Counted from the stretch's first letter, positions 7,398 to 15,741 are shown. The stretch is 27,837 bases of DNA from UBA935 sp031555615 (GCA_031555615.1 JAVBUF010000092.1:1-27837); one strand, 5' to 3'. Numbers and translations: made by a program. The notes: generated by a model from the sequence alone, not told the origin.

Positions 7398-8147
7398 CTA
7401 AGCTTGTATCTTTTTACTTCTATACCAATACTGATAACTGTCTTGAAATCCCAATTTCTGATAAAGGGCCATTGCTGCCGTATTACTGACAACAACCTGT
7501 AAATACGCTGTCTTTGCACCAATATTCATGGCAGCGTTTAACAATGAAAGGCAAATATCCGCCCCGTATCCTTTTCTTCTGTACGATGAATCCACAACAA
7601 TATCATATAGTCCGGCATATTCTCTTTCAACCACACACAAGCCGCACGCAACCACTTTTTCATTATCGGTTATCATACCGCAAAATACTTTATTTTGGAT
7701 ATTACCCTGAATAATAGCTGCTGTTTTTGTTTTTTTACTATCAGTAATGCCATTAAGCCGGAAATAATTGTCCTGCCATAATTTGGTGATGGTTGGACTG
7801 ATAATCACCTCTGTCCGGGTTATGTTATGATGGGTAAGACATTTGACCATAAGGTTAGTCGGAGTAACTATCTCATATCCGCGTTCTTCAAGCATCCTGT
7901 CCAAATCTTGCGCCGAGGCCATTGTAAGCTTAAATACTGTTGGTAATTCCTGCATGGTATAAAACTCTTCACAAAATGCTATTTTTTCTGCCACTGGTAT
8001 TGTTGAGTAATATAATGGGCTGACCGAATTTGCCCTGTTGGTATATCCGTTTGCAAACCGCAATACCCATCCGTCATACAAATAAGTTTTCATTGCAGGG
8101 TGTGCGTTCATGGACACCTCTTCAAAAAGAGAGATCTTTTCGACCAT
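7398..8147 (-). CDS. GNAT-family N-acetyltransferase
   Basis: This is 249 aa, starting at ATG 8147 with AGGAGG at 7 nt. The C-terminal half has the acetyl-CoA-binding GNAT core: GLYDIVVDSSYRRKGYG (motif A, with RRKGYG near residues 190-195), then LQVVVSNTAAMALYQKLGF, the usual motif B with its Asn and Tyr. The N-terminal half (FANGYTNRANSVSPLYY) is typical of two-part GNAT proteins. The substrate cannot be told. It follows the chemotaxis receptor gene by 21 nt and is probably co-transcribed with it, although a shared function is not obvious. Confidence 0.88.
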   Translation of the reverse strand: MVEKISLFEEVSMNAHPAMKTYLYDGWVLRFANGYTNRANSVSPLYYSTIPVAEKIAFCEEFYTMQELPTVFKLTMASAQDLDRMLEERGYEIVTPTNLMVKCLTHHNITRTEVIISPTITKLWQDNYFRLNGITDSKKTKTAAIIQGNIQNKVFCGMITDNEKVVACGLCVVEREYAGLYDIVVDSSYRRKGYGADICLSLLNAAMNIGAKTAYLQVVVSNTAAMALYQKLGFQDSYQYWYRSKKIQA

Positions 8148-8168
8148 TCAATAACCTCCTATATTTTA

Positions 8169-9623
8169 TTAGCTTTTACTGTCCTCATCCGTCGTTTGTT
8201 TTAATTCTCCCGCCAGTTCACTAATGGCATTCATCTTTGCTGATACCGCTTCAATAGATTTGGTCTGATGTTCAATATTTTCCGAGATGGTAATGGTCAT
8301 GGCCTTATTTTCCTCCGCCACACCAACCAGCATTTCTATCTCCAGGCTGATATCGGCAAAGCTCTGCCGGATATTTTCCATAAACACATTTTCCTGATTA
8401 ATTACCTCATCAACCCTTCCGGTTTCTTCATTAATCTCGTTTAAATGATTTTGCAATTGATTCATTTTATCAAGCCCTTCTCTGGCTTCCGTGTTACTGG
8501 CACCTATTTTATCAGCTACTGCCTTTACCTGCTGCTCCAGCTTATTAATGATACCTTGAATATTATTTGAGGATTGTTTGCTTTCTTCCGACAAGTTGCG
8601 GATCTCATCTGCAACTACTGCAAATCCCTTGCCAAACTCTCCCGCTCTGGCCGCTTCTATGGAGGCATTTAGCGATAACAGATTGGTCTGCGAAGCAATC
8701 GCATTAATCTGTCCCAAAATTCCTTTTATAATATCCATTTCCGCCAGTAATTCATTGGTAGAGGCATTGGCCGAGTTTACGGTTGTTTCCATCTTAATTA
8801 AAGACTCTACCGCCTCCTGAGCACCCTGACTGCCTTTCCCCACAGCATCATTTACCGCTTGGAATCTTACTTTCAATTCACTCGTCAATCTTCCGTTTTC
8901 TTCTATTGCATGGGTAGCATCCGCTACCGCTTCATTCACATGAACCGTCGCCGTAGTCATGCTGCTAATGGCTGCCTGCATTTGTTCCGAAGATTGATTA
9001 ATATCATTGGCACTGTCTTCAATTCGCTCCATATTAACTAAGCTATCGGCCAGAGATTGCGTTACCTGGCCGGCTATTTTATCGGCCTTTTGGCTGTTTT
9101 TTTGAATCAGTTCTGCGGCCTGCTCCTGCTCGGCACACAATCCTTCACCCCGTTTAGTGGCAGTATAAAGAATAATCGCAGTCAGAATATAAATAATCGT
9201 TTTTATCAGCGCACCACGTAAGGTGGGACCTTCACTGCCTTCAATGATAGCCGGATTGATAATTGCTGTTCCCAGCAGCATGACAGACACAGGTATCGCA
9301 AACCGGATAATAATCCGGCGGTTAAAATAGGTGGTGGACATGCCTAAAACCATATAAAGAGCCACATAAGCTGCCGAACTTCCTCCTACTACACCGGAGT
9401 AGATAGTTGCACATATTGCCGTGGACAAGATAATGCCCAAAGCCTTAAGCTCATCATTAATGCGTACTAAATAACTGCTGGTGGCAACGATCCCTCCAAT
9501 GAATAGAGTAATAATCGCTGCCAATGTTTCGCTCGATTTTCCGTATTTACTATAGGCCGTAAAGCCCAATGCCACTACCGCTACCAAAATAATTGTCAGG
9601 TTTAATTTGTGTATCTTTTGCAT
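8169..9623 (-). CDS. Methyl-accepting chemotaxis protein with multi-pass membrane N-terminus
   Basis: This 484-aa receptor starts at ATG 9623, six nt after GAGGTG; the longer GTG start lies inside that ribosome site. Roughly the first 165 residues hold five or six membrane segments with very short loops and no large extracellular ligand domain. No clear HAMP domain follows. The rest is a coiled-coil signalling domain with the conserved tip INAIASQTNLLSLNASIEAARAGE (about residues 305-335), which contacts CheA and CheW. There is no C-terminal CheR-binding pentapeptide. A membrane-embedded sensor of this type could detect a membrane or energy cue; that is inference. It shows that the host is motile or carries chemotaxis-like signalling. 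Confidence 0.93.
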   Translation of the reverse strand: MQKIHKLNLTIILVAVVALGFTAYSKYGKSSETLAAIITLFIGGIVATSSYLVRINDELKALGIILSTAICATIYSGVVGGSSAAYVALYMVLGMSTTYFNRRIIIRFAIPVSVMLLGTAIINPAIIEGSEGPTLRGALIKTIIYILTAIILYTATKRGEGLCAEQEQAAELIQKNSQKADKIAGQVTQSLADSLVNMERIEDSANDINQSSEQMQAAISSMTTATVHVNEAVADATHAIEENGRLTSELKVRFQAVNDAVGKGSQGAQEAVESLIKMETTVNSANASTNELLAEMDIIKGILGQINAIASQTNLLSLNASIEAARAGEFGKGFAVVADEIRNLSEESKQSSNNIQGIINKLEQQVKAVADKIGASNTEAREGLDKMNQLQNHLNEINEETGRVDEVINQENVFMENIRQSFADISLEIEMLVGVAEENKAMTITISENIEHQTKSIEAVSAKMNAISELAGELKQTTDEDSKS

Positions 9624-9660
9624 ATATTTCACCTCGTCTGATGAGTTTTATATACATTTC

Positions 9661-9690
9661 AGTATATCATGCCCCCAATATAAAAGACAA
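9661..9690 (-). promoter_or_regulatory. Sigma-A promoter of the receptor-acetyltransferase operon
   Basis: On the minus strand, TTGTCT (9685-9690), an 18-nt spacer and TATACT (9661-9666), 37 nt upstream of ATG 9623. A sigma-28-type box was looked for here and not found. Confidence 0.6.
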
Positions 9691-9745
9691 GAAGTATAAT
9701 CCTATGTTAACGCTATATTAACGAAGTGAAGTTTACATTTGAATA

Positions 9746-10951
9746 CTACATTACTGACCGCTTTTTCTGCCCCCAATATGTCAGCAGTGCAGCTGTCCCG
9801 CCAAGTATGACACAGACCCCAAACGCAACACTTCCATAGGATACAGGCCAGCCAAAAATACTGTACATTTTATGTCCGCCGAATATCGTGCCAAACAGTG
9901 CAAGAGAGCCAAAGTTAAAATCCATAACCGGCCAGAGAATTTCACGGGCAGTACCTCCAAGATTAGCCGACAGCACACCTGCCACCAAGATCACCATGCC
10001 CAGTCCAAAGGCCGAACTTTGGTTTTTCGTCCGGGTGGAAATAAAACCCAGCGCCAGCCCAAATATTATTGTTGCCAGTATCAGCCATGCTGCCCCAAAA
10101 GCGGCAGCCCCAAGAGCACTGATATTAAGTGATGTCCCATACAGCCCCGTAAGGCAGCGTGCAGGTACGCCGAACCCTTTCAGGTTTCCGCACCGAATCA
10201 ATATTCCGGTGGAAAAACCGATTATATAGTCTGCCGCAAGTACTGCGGATGATAACGCGGCCGCCAGAAGCTTGGCCGTTACAATTTCACATCTTCCCTT
10301 TTCGGAGCACAGCACAATACTGTCCATTTCGGTTTTAACCTCCTGGGTAAAGAGCGGAGAGATCAGGAAGGTCAAAACCATCAGGAGCAGAATTACTACA
10401 AATATAGTTTCAAACATAATAAAATAATTGTTCCAGAACTCCGCCTGTTGATAAACCGGCTCTCCCATATGCTGCTCTGTTTCCAGTCTTTTTTGATAAT
10501 ATTTATACTCTGCGGAAGCCGTATCCCCAGCATCCGCAAGCTCTTTCAACTTTTCCCGGATGGGATAAACACCTTGTATATCATTCACATCCTGTTGACC
10601 CGGACCTTTCCGGTATTCATAAACTCTTTGCCCGAATGCGGCATATTCAAAATGAAATCGGAGGATGGGATCGCGGTTTAATCTTTCGCTGAGTCCTTCT
10701 CCTGAGCCATACTCAGCTAAGGTCGTTTCCCGTATCTTTTGTGACTGTACCAATTGTTCCTCGTCAAGCGGTCCGGCATTCTCTGAAATAAGACGCGCAT
10801 ATTCCGCCATTGCTTCCTGAGACGGGGTGGGACCATCCTCCATCGACATAAAAGACCCCAACAGAACATAAACAGCAAATAGAACAGCAAGCAGGATCAG
10901 CTTGCTCTTATTTAAAAGCAATTTTTTCATTTCATATTTAAACAGCTTCAT
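9746..10951 (-). CDS. ABC transporter permease (ABC-2 type)
   Basis: This 401-aa membrane protein starts at ATG 10951, with AGGAGG upstream, and overlaps the ATPase stop by 4 nt (ATGA), a sign of tight coupling. Its plan is a first membrane segment (residues about 16-34), a large outer loop of about 145 residues, then five or six further membrane segments from about 180 to 395. This matches ABC-2-type permeases that move or detoxify peptides, lipids or drugs. The cargo is unknown. It is the last gene of the transporter operon, controlled, by inference, by the adjacent two-component system. Confidence 0.88.
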   Translation of the reverse strand: MKLFKYEMKKLLLNKSKLILLAVLFAVYVLLGSFMSMEDGPTPSQEAMAEYARLISENAGPLDEEQLVQSQKIRETTLAEYGSGEGLSERLNRDPILRFHFEYAAFGQRVYEYRKGPGQQDVNDIQGVYPIREKLKELADAGDTASAEYKYYQKRLETEQHMGEPVYQQAEFWNNYFIMFETIFVVILLLMVLTFLISPLFTQEVKTEMDSIVLCSEKGRCEIVTAKLLAAALSSAVLAADYIIGFSTGILIRCGNLKGFGVPARCLTGLYGTSLNISALGAAAFGAAWLILATIIFGLALGFISTRTKNQSSAFGLGMVILVAGVLSANLGGTAREILWPVMDFNFGSLALFGTIFGGHKMYSIFGWPVSYGSVAFGVCVILGGTAALLTYWGQKKRSVM

Positions 10952-11826
10952 ATGGCAGTTCCTCCTATTACATCAAATTCATAAAGATAAGCGTCTTCCA
11001 GTGTCGGCACTGCTGCCACTGCATGGACAGCGGGCTTTTGATCCGCCACCACCCGGACCTCCATCCTTTCACCCATGGGGATGACATTGCTGATAATGTG
11101 GTTATTCTGGTAAACTACCAACTCATCTACTGTCATCCTGAGCAGCCAGACCTTGCCCTTCATTGCATCCACATAGTGCTGATTGCTTTCCATCCTGCCA
11201 ACTTTTCCTTCTTTGATCATGATGGTCTCCCTGGCAATGGAATCAATATCCGAAACAATATGCGTAGAAAGGAGTACTGTTCTGTCCCGGGAAAAAATCG
11301 AAATAAGGTTACGGAATTTGATTCTTTCATGAGGATCAAGACCTGCCGTAGGTTCGTCCAGTATCAGTATCTCCGGGTCATTCAGAAGGGCCTGGGCAAT
11401 ACCAAGGCGCCGTTTCATGCCGCCGGAGTAGTTGACACATTTGCGGTGCAGATCCCCTGTAAGATGTACCTGTTCAGCCAGACTTTTTATTTTTTGCTCC
11501 GCCCTTTCACCCTTTAACCCCTTAAGTGCGGCCACAAAGTGTAAATAATCAAGACCTGAAAAATCCGGATAGAAATCAAGTGACTGCGGCAGATATCCCA
11601 TGCCGGAGCGGTATTCACGGTCACAGAACTTTCTGTTTTTACCGTTTATAAATATTTCGCCGCCGCTTGCCTCCATTACCCCTGTCAAAATGCGGATCAG
11701 GGTACTTTTACCCGCGCCGTTGGGGCCCAGCAAACCATAAACACCATTTTCCATTTCAAAACTAACACCTTTCAGGGCCTGCTTTTTTCCATAATTTTTG
11801 CTGATATTCTCAATTGTTAAGTTCAA
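10948..11826 (-). CDS. ABC transporter ATP-binding protein
   Basis: This 292-aa ATPase uses a TTG start at 11826, 8 nt after AAGGAGG. All motifs are intact: Walker A GPNGAGKS (34-41), Q-loop around LPQSLDF, signature YSGGM (133-137), Walker B ILILDEP (153-159), D-loop AGLDP, and the switch His in LLSTHIV. About 80 C-terminal residues extend past the nucleotide-binding domain, as in many drug or peptide exporter ATPases. It pairs with the downstream permease. The promoter region carries three in-phase TAAACA boxes, suggesting control by the response regulator encoded upstream. Confidence 0.93.
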   Translation of the reverse strand: MNLTIENISKNYGKKQALKGVSFEMENGVYGLLGPNGAGKSTLIRILTGVMEASGGEIFINGKNRKFCDREYRSGMGYLPQSLDFYPDFSGLDYLHFVAALKGLKGERAEQKIKSLAEQVHLTGDLHRKCVNYSGGMKRRLGIAQALLNDPEILILDEPTAGLDPHERIKFRNLISIFSRDRTVLLSTHIVSDIDSIARETIMIKEGKVGRMESNQHYVDAMKGKVWLLRMTVDELVVYQNNHIISNVIPMGERMEVRVVADQKPAVHAVAAVPTLEDAYLYEFDVIGGTAI

Positions 11827-11855
11827 ATCAATACCTCCTTGACTTCGATAAGATG

Positions 11856-11911
11856 ATTATATGAAAAATACCTAAACAACCGGATGAAAAGAGATAAACA
11901 TTTTCTAAACA
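11856..11911 (-). promoter_or_regulatory. ABC-operon control region with three in-phase boxes
   Basis: TAAACA (TGTTTA on the transcribed strand) occurs at 11873-11878, 11895-11900 and 11906-11911. The offsets are 22 and 11 bp, one helical face. A TATAAT -10 (11856-11861) follows, with no good -35. OmpR-family regulators are known to bind direct repeats about 10-11 bp apart and to activate weak promoters, so these may be sites for the regulator at 11975. Confidence 0.55.
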
Positions 11912-11926
11912 AAACGGACAGCAAAT

Positions 11927-11959
11927 AAGGCAGTGCGGATTTTTGTTTCGCACTGCCTT
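11927..11959 (-). terminator. Terminator of the kinase-regulator operon
   Basis: AAGGCAGTGCG (11927-11937) pairs perfectly with CGCACTGCCTT (11949-11959), an 11-bp stem with an 11-nt loop. It lies just past the response-regulator stop. The minus-strand tail is ATTTGC, a weak U-tract, so some read-through into the ABC genes is possible. Confidence 0.7.
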
Positions 11960-11974
11960 TACGTTTCTTCATTA

Positions 11975-12667
11975 TTAACCGTTAAGCCGGTATCCCGCCC
12001 CCCAGACCGTTTCAATAATCTGAGGCCTGGATGGATTCTCTTCAATTTTTTCACGAATACGGTTGATATGCACCGTCACCGTTGCGCTGTCACCAACATA
12101 ATCAAAGCCCCATATTTTTTCAAAAAGATGTTCTTTTGAAAAGACAATATTGGGATTCTCAGCCAGAAACAGCAATAGTTCAAATTCTCGGTTAGGCAGC
12201 TTTATTTCCATCTGACTTTTATAAACCTTCCACCCATTTCTCAGAATCTGCAGATTACCGATTATTATCGTTTCGTCACTGTCTGCTTTGGAAGAATTGG
12301 TTAGCCGCGCATAACGGCTCAGGTGAGACTTTACTCTTGCCACCAGTTCCGCAGGGTCAAAAGGCTTCGCAATATAATCATCCGCCCCCAGCCCTAAACC
12401 GCGGATTTTGTCGGCTGATTCCGTACGGGCTGTTACCATCAGTATGGGGATATCAATTTTTTCCCTGATCTTCCGGCATATATCATAACCGTTCTGACCG
12501 GGCAGCATCAAATCAAGCAGAACCAAATCATAACCGCCTTTTTGAAGGGCTGACAGTGCTTGTTCACCATCCATTAAAATTTCTGTTTCAAAGTCATTTA
12601 TCTCCAGATAATCCTTTTCCAACATTGCGATTTCAGCATCGTCTTCAATAATCAGTATCTTGCTCAC
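11975..12667 (-). CDS. OmpR/PhoB-family response regulator
   Basis: This 230-aa regulator starts at GTG 12667, which overlaps the kinase stop (GTGA). The receiver domain (1-118) has the acidic pair Asp9-Asp10, phospho-acceptor Asp52 in LVLLDLMLPG, and Lys in YIAKPFDP. The C-terminal winged helix (about 135-228) has LPNREFELLLFLAENPN, then SATVTVHINRIREKIEENPSRPQIIETVWGAGYRL split over the recognition helix and wing. It should bind direct repeats. Suitable repeats lie upstream of both the kinase promoter and the ABC operon, suggesting autoregulation and transporter control. Confidence 0.95.
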   Translation of the reverse strand: MSKILIIEDDAEIAMLEKDYLEINDFETEILMDGEQALSALQKGGYDLVLLDLMLPGQNGYDICRKIREKIDIPILMVTARTESADKIRGLGLGADDYIAKPFDPAELVARVKSHLSRYARLTNSSKADSDETIIIGNLQILRNGWKVYKSQMEIKLPNREFELLLFLAENPNIVFSKEHLFEKIWGFDYVGDSATVTVHINRIREKIEENPSRPQIIETVWGAGYRLNG

Positions 12668-14052
12668 AGCATCTTCTCCTTCCCGCCCGGCAGGGAAATT
12701 TTTATTTCCAGCCCGTTATTATTCCTGGCTGTCACAAGGCCCTTATGGGCTTCCACAATATATTTCACAATATACAGGCCAAGTCCGCTGCCATCACCGT
12801 TTTTTGTGCCGCGTGACTCATCATTCCGCCAAAATTGTTCAAACAAGCGTGGCAGGTGTTCTTCCGCCACTCCCTGACCGTTATCGGAAAACATCAAATG
12901 CTCCATCCCTCCCTCATACCAGACCGAAACATGCAGAATCAACGGTTTTGCACTGGCATATCGGACGGCATTTTCCGTCAGATTAAGCAGCACACGGCGC
13001 ATTTGCTCTACATCAAGTTTTACACTATGGGATACAGATGTTATATCCACCACCATTTCAATCTTTTCATGGTCAAGTTCATCCTGCATATCTTCCGCAA
13101 AATGCCTGACAAAATCTCCTAAGTCCTGCTCACTGAAATTGAGCGGCAGATTGCCTGTTTCCAGATTAGAGAAATAAAACAACTGTTGCAGAAGCACATC
13201 CATGTCACAGGCCTTTTTATAAGCAATAGAGAGATATTGCTCTCTCTTCTCCGGTGAATTCGCCACCCCGTCCCGAAGCCCCTTGATATACCCTTTAACG
13301 GAAGTAAGCGGTGTGCGAAGGTCATGAGAGATTCCTGCAATCAAATCGGTGCGGGCCTTTTCATAAGCAGCTGTTTTCTTTTGCTCATGCAATAAGGATT
13401 CCTGCATATGGTTGAATGCCACAGCTACTTCCGCAAATTCGTCCTTGCCACTATGGACAATGGGCTCTGATAAATTTCCGCATTCAATTCGTTTTGCGCC
13501 ATCCGAAAGCGCTTTTAAAGGACGCAGGGCACGCCACGCCATCTTCCGCATAAAAAGCAGGCTGAGCAGCAGGATCATCGCAATGGCAATAAAGCTGATG
13601 ATAATATATATTGGCAAAAAATCAATCAACGAATCATCATCAATTGTACCTTTTAGTGCAAAAATCGAATAAAAACCGGCCGGCCGCACTACAAAAGTCA
13701 GGCCGTTTGCTTTTCCCGTCAGTGTATTTTCACTAAGATTCAGGTCTCGAAGGCTTTCTATTACTGCTGCCTGGGAGTCTTCCAAATCGGAATAAACGAT
13801 GCCACCGTCGCTTGTTACCAGAAGTTTATATCCATATGGCTTCAGCCGGGAACTCAGCAAATCCCATTGGGTGTTAGTGGTGTCAAAGCTGCTCAGCACC
13901 TTTTCTATATGAAATATATCCTCGTCCAGCATTTCTTTACCGGTTTCCGGAAAAAAGCCGAAGAAGATAATGGTTATGAACCCTAAGACTGATACAATTG
14001 AAACAAGCGCTGATAAAACGCTGGAAATCAGTATTCGGTTGATTGTTTTCAT
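12664..14052 (-). CDS. Membrane sensor histidine kinase
   Basis: This is 462 aa from ATG 14052, with GAGGTGG just upstream. A longer start at 14073 is possible but has no better ribosome site. TM1 is at about 5-33 and is followed by an extracytoplasmic region of about 110 residues and TM2 at about 147-168. A HAMP-like linker follows, then HisKA with His243 in GISHDLRTPLTSVKG. The HATPase domain has N-box LLNLTENAVRYA, G1 FSDNGQGV and G2 GDGSGLGLYIVKYI. The sizeable outer domain means it can sense a ligand itself, unlike BceS-type kinases. The partner regulator is encoded directly downstream, and an ABC exporter follows. Confidence 0.94.
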   Translation of the reverse strand: MKTINRILISSVLSALVSIVSVLGFITIIFFGFFPETGKEMLDEDIFHIEKVLSSFDTTNTQWDLLSSRLKPYGYKLLVTSDGGIVYSDLEDSQAAVIESLRDLNLSENTLTGKANGLTFVVRPAGFYSIFALKGTIDDDSLIDFLPIYIIISFIAIAMILLLSLLFMRKMAWRALRPLKALSDGAKRIECGNLSEPIVHSGKDEFAEVAVAFNHMQESLLHEQKKTAAYEKARTDLIAGISHDLRTPLTSVKGYIKGLRDGVANSPEKREQYLSIAYKKACDMDVLLQQLFYFSNLETGNLPLNFSEQDLGDFVRHFAEDMQDELDHEKIEMVVDITSVSHSVKLDVEQMRRVLLNLTENAVRYASAKPLILHVSVWYEGGMEHLMFSDNGQGVAEEHLPRLFEQFWRNDESRGTKNGDGSGLGLYIVKYIVEAHKGLVTARNNNGLEIKISLPGGKEKML

Positions 14053-14106
14053 AGCCACCTCACCTCTCGTCAAATTGATAAAGTCTTTTAATAGATTCCA
14101 TTTTTC

Positions 14107-14148
14107 TGCAATAAAAGAGCCAGACTCAACTTGCGTTTCATCTGGCTC
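14107..14148 (-). terminator. Terminator-like hairpin in the kinase leader
   Basis: GAGCCAGA and TCTGGCTC form a perfect 8-bp stem (14117-14124 and 14141-14148), followed on the minus strand by TTTTATT. It lies downstream of the kinase promoter and about 65 nt before ATG 14052, so it would end the transcript early. It is either an attenuator or the end of a short RNA. Confidence 0.6.
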
Positions 14149-14181
14149 AGTGTAAAAGGGGAATTTTACCGAATTTTAGAG

Positions 14182-14210
14182 GTAGCGGGTTGCTGTTGCT
14201 TCCCGACTAC
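14182..14210 (-). promoter_or_regulatory. 5' hairpin of the kinase leader RNA
   Basis: On the minus strand GTAGTCGGG pairs with CCCGCTAC with one bulged T. The hairpin begins almost at the predicted transcript start. Together with the downstream terminator-like stem it makes a compact leader. I could not match it to a riboswitch class I know. Confidence 0.45.
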
Positions 14211-14217
14211 AAAAGTT

Positions 14218-14280
14218 AGTATACCAGATTTTAAATGACTCTGCAAGTAGAATTTTCTACAAAATTTAACAAAATTTTAC
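14218..14280 (-). promoter_or_regulatory. Kinase-operon promoter with three 10-bp tandem boxes
   Basis: On the minus strand, TTGCAG (14241-14246), a 17-nt spacer and TATACT (14218-14223) form a near-consensus sigma-A promoter. Immediately upstream, three 10-mers stand in tandem: GTAAAATTTT, GTTAAATTTT and GTAGAAAATT (14251-14280). Ten-bp direct repeats beside a -35 fit an OmpR-type regulator and suggest autoregulation. Confidence 0.65.
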
Positions 14281-14312
14281 ATCAGCCTCTTTATTTAAAA
14301 AGTGTCTCTGAT

Positions 14313-14705
14313 TTAAAAAGAAATTACCTTAGGTTCTCCCCCCATCGTATAAATCGTTGCAGTTGCGTTGTTCAGATATAGTACCTGCATATTGCCGTCA
14401 TCAACTTTATACATTCCCTTTAAAGCCGGATATGCCTCCAGCATATGCTGCCTTGCTTCCACCCGGTCATCTTCTGCGACTACAGCCTGTATTCTGATCC
14501 ACTTCTCTCCATCATAGGCACAAATCTCCACCTTGGGGTTTGCAGCCATTTGCTTTGAAACCTTTTTTATTTTTCCGGTCTCGATATATAGATGCCCTTC
14601 AAAAATATCCACCGTCCCGAAGGGTCTAACCCTTGGTTGATCCTCTTCTACGGTAGCCAGATAATACGTCCCGCATTTCCTTAAAAAATCATAAACTTCC
14701 TGCAC
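14313..14705 (-). CDS. Pyridoxamine 5'-phosphate oxidase-like (PPOX) family flavoprotein
   Basis: This 130-aa protein has a GTG start at 14705, 7 nt after GGAGG. It has the split-barrel fold signature of small FMN- or F420-type PPOX proteins: YYLATVEEDQPRVRPFG (strands 1-2), then HLYIETGKIKKVSKQMAANPKVEICAYDG. Members of this family often bind flavin and reduce small molecules; the substrate is unknown. It lies 49 nt after the traX-like gene and may share its transcript. Confidence 0.88.
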   Translation of the reverse strand: MQEVYDFLRKCGTYYLATVEEDQPRVRPFGTVDIFEGHLYIETGKIKKVSKQMAANPKVEICAYDGEKWIRIQAVVAEDDRVEARQHMLEAYPALKGMYKVDDGNMQVLYLNNATATIYTMGGEPKVISF

Positions 14706-14754
14706 ACTATTTCCTCCTTCTTTGATTGGAATTTGTTACTTATCCTTATGCCTT

Positions 14755-15429
14755 CTATGGTATCTGTATTAGATTTATGATGGCTATAATCCACAGGTGA
14801 ACCGGATAGAATATGTAAAAAAAGTATTTGCTAAACCATGTATTCGGTCCACGTTCTCCATTATACAGTAGAATAAACGGAAACACAAAGAAGTAAAGTG
14901 GTTCACCGAAAGGTAACAGCAGCGCAATTATTTCTATTACCCCATAACCAATAAATCGAATTGCCTTTTTATCACGAAAGAAATATTCTGTAAACATAAA
15001 CGGCAATATGACAGAACCCCATTCACCCCAAAGAAAACCTGTTATAAAGCAAATGCCGGTCGCCGCATACAAACACATTCCTGCTGCTTTTGGTTTATTC
15101 TTCCCCCACTGTATGAGTGCTATCGCGAGCACTCCCAAAGCCAGCGTAAAAATAACGTTGTTGCTGATATTTAATAAGGCATTCCCGATAAAAATCACAC
15201 CTGCCAGTATTAATAAACGCAGGCAATACTTCTTCAAATTATGGGTGTGAATAATTCCTTCTACTGCAAAATAGGCAAACATCGGGGCTACGCATCGGGA
15301 GATAACAGTAAAAACAGAAGCCGTCTCAGGTGATACAAAATTATCAATATAACGCAGATGATCAAGAAACATCAGGAAAACCATCAATAATTTTAATTGA
15401 AATGCGTTCATTCCTTTAAATTTAGACAT
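14755..15429 (-). CDS. TraX-family multi-pass membrane protein
   Basis: This 224-aa protein begins MSKFKGMNAFQLKLLMVFLMFLDHLRYI, the usual start of TraX-family proteins, with seven or so hydrophobic segments to the end (YFFYIFYPVHLWIIAIINLI). Family founder F-plasmid TraX acetylates pilin, but chromosomal TraX homologues are common in Firmicutes without any conjugation genes, as here. It is probably an acyltransferase-like membrane enzyme. ATG 15429 has AGGAGG at good spacing. A short upstream ORF ends just inside its start, so translation may be coupled. Confidence 0.88.
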   Translation of the reverse strand: MSKFKGMNAFQLKLLMVFLMFLDHLRYIDNFVSPETASVFTVISRCVAPMFAYFAVEGIIHTHNLKKYCLRLLILAGVIFIGNALLNISNNVIFTLALGVLAIALIQWGKNKPKAAGMCLYAATGICFITGFLWGEWGSVILPFMFTEYFFRDKKAIRFIGYGVIEIIALLLPFGEPLYFFVFPFILLYNGERGPNTWFSKYFFYIFYPVHLWIIAIINLIQIP

Positions 15430-15472
15430 TTATATTCCTCCTGTAGGCTCCCGAATTGGGGAGTCTTTTCAT
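15422..15472 (-). CDS. Possible 16-residue leader peptide overlapping the traX-like start
   Basis: ATG 15472 is 8 nt after AGGAG (15481-15485) and encodes MKRLPNSGAYRRNINV. Its stop TAA falls 8 nt inside the traX-like ORF in another frame. Spacing and overlap fit translational coupling. Such a short ORF can also arise by chance. Confidence 0.35.
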   Translation of the reverse strand: MKRLPNSGAYRRNINV

Positions 15473-15516
15473 CCATATCACTCCTAAATTCACAATAATT
15501 TTCCATATGTATCTCT

Positions 15517-15545
15517 ATTCTACACCACATTTCATATTAGGTAAA
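15517..15545 (-). promoter_or_regulatory. Sigma-A promoter of the traX-like gene
   Basis: On the minus strand, TTTACC (15540-15545), a 17-nt spacer and TAGAAT (15517-15522), about 90 nt before ATG 15429. Confidence 0.55.
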
Positions 15546-15741
15546 CACTGATCAAATAATTCACATCTTATCTTAACTTTCAGAAATCCTCTGTCATTCG
15601 GAATCCCTACACTCTCTGCTTAAAGTCCAAGTGTTTTCAGATTTTCAACATGGAAACTTACTGAACAAATTCATTAAAACCCCGCCGTCCTTATATTGCT
15701 TCAAGTACTGTTTACATTTCCAATCATTGCTCTTCCTCCGC
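15546..15741. other. Rest of the 312-nt gap between the traX-like and 685-aa genes
   Basis: No gene, RNA or clear terminator was found here. On the minus strand the first 100 nt or so stay open in one frame without a start codon (reading SNDWKCKQYLKQYKDGGVLMNLF), possibly a lost C-terminal extension of the preceding gene; see findings. Confidence 0.4.

Noticed and set aside
14293..14320. ATTTAAAAAG direct repeat near the PPOX gene end
   Set aside because: Two A/T-rich 10-mers 18 nt apart, one overlapping the stop codon; this is easily chance in AT-rich DNA.
14755..15429. TraX as evidence for a conjugative element
   Set aside because: No relaxase, coupling protein, type IV secretion or integrase gene is present. 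Chromosomal TraX-family proteins are common in Firmicutes.
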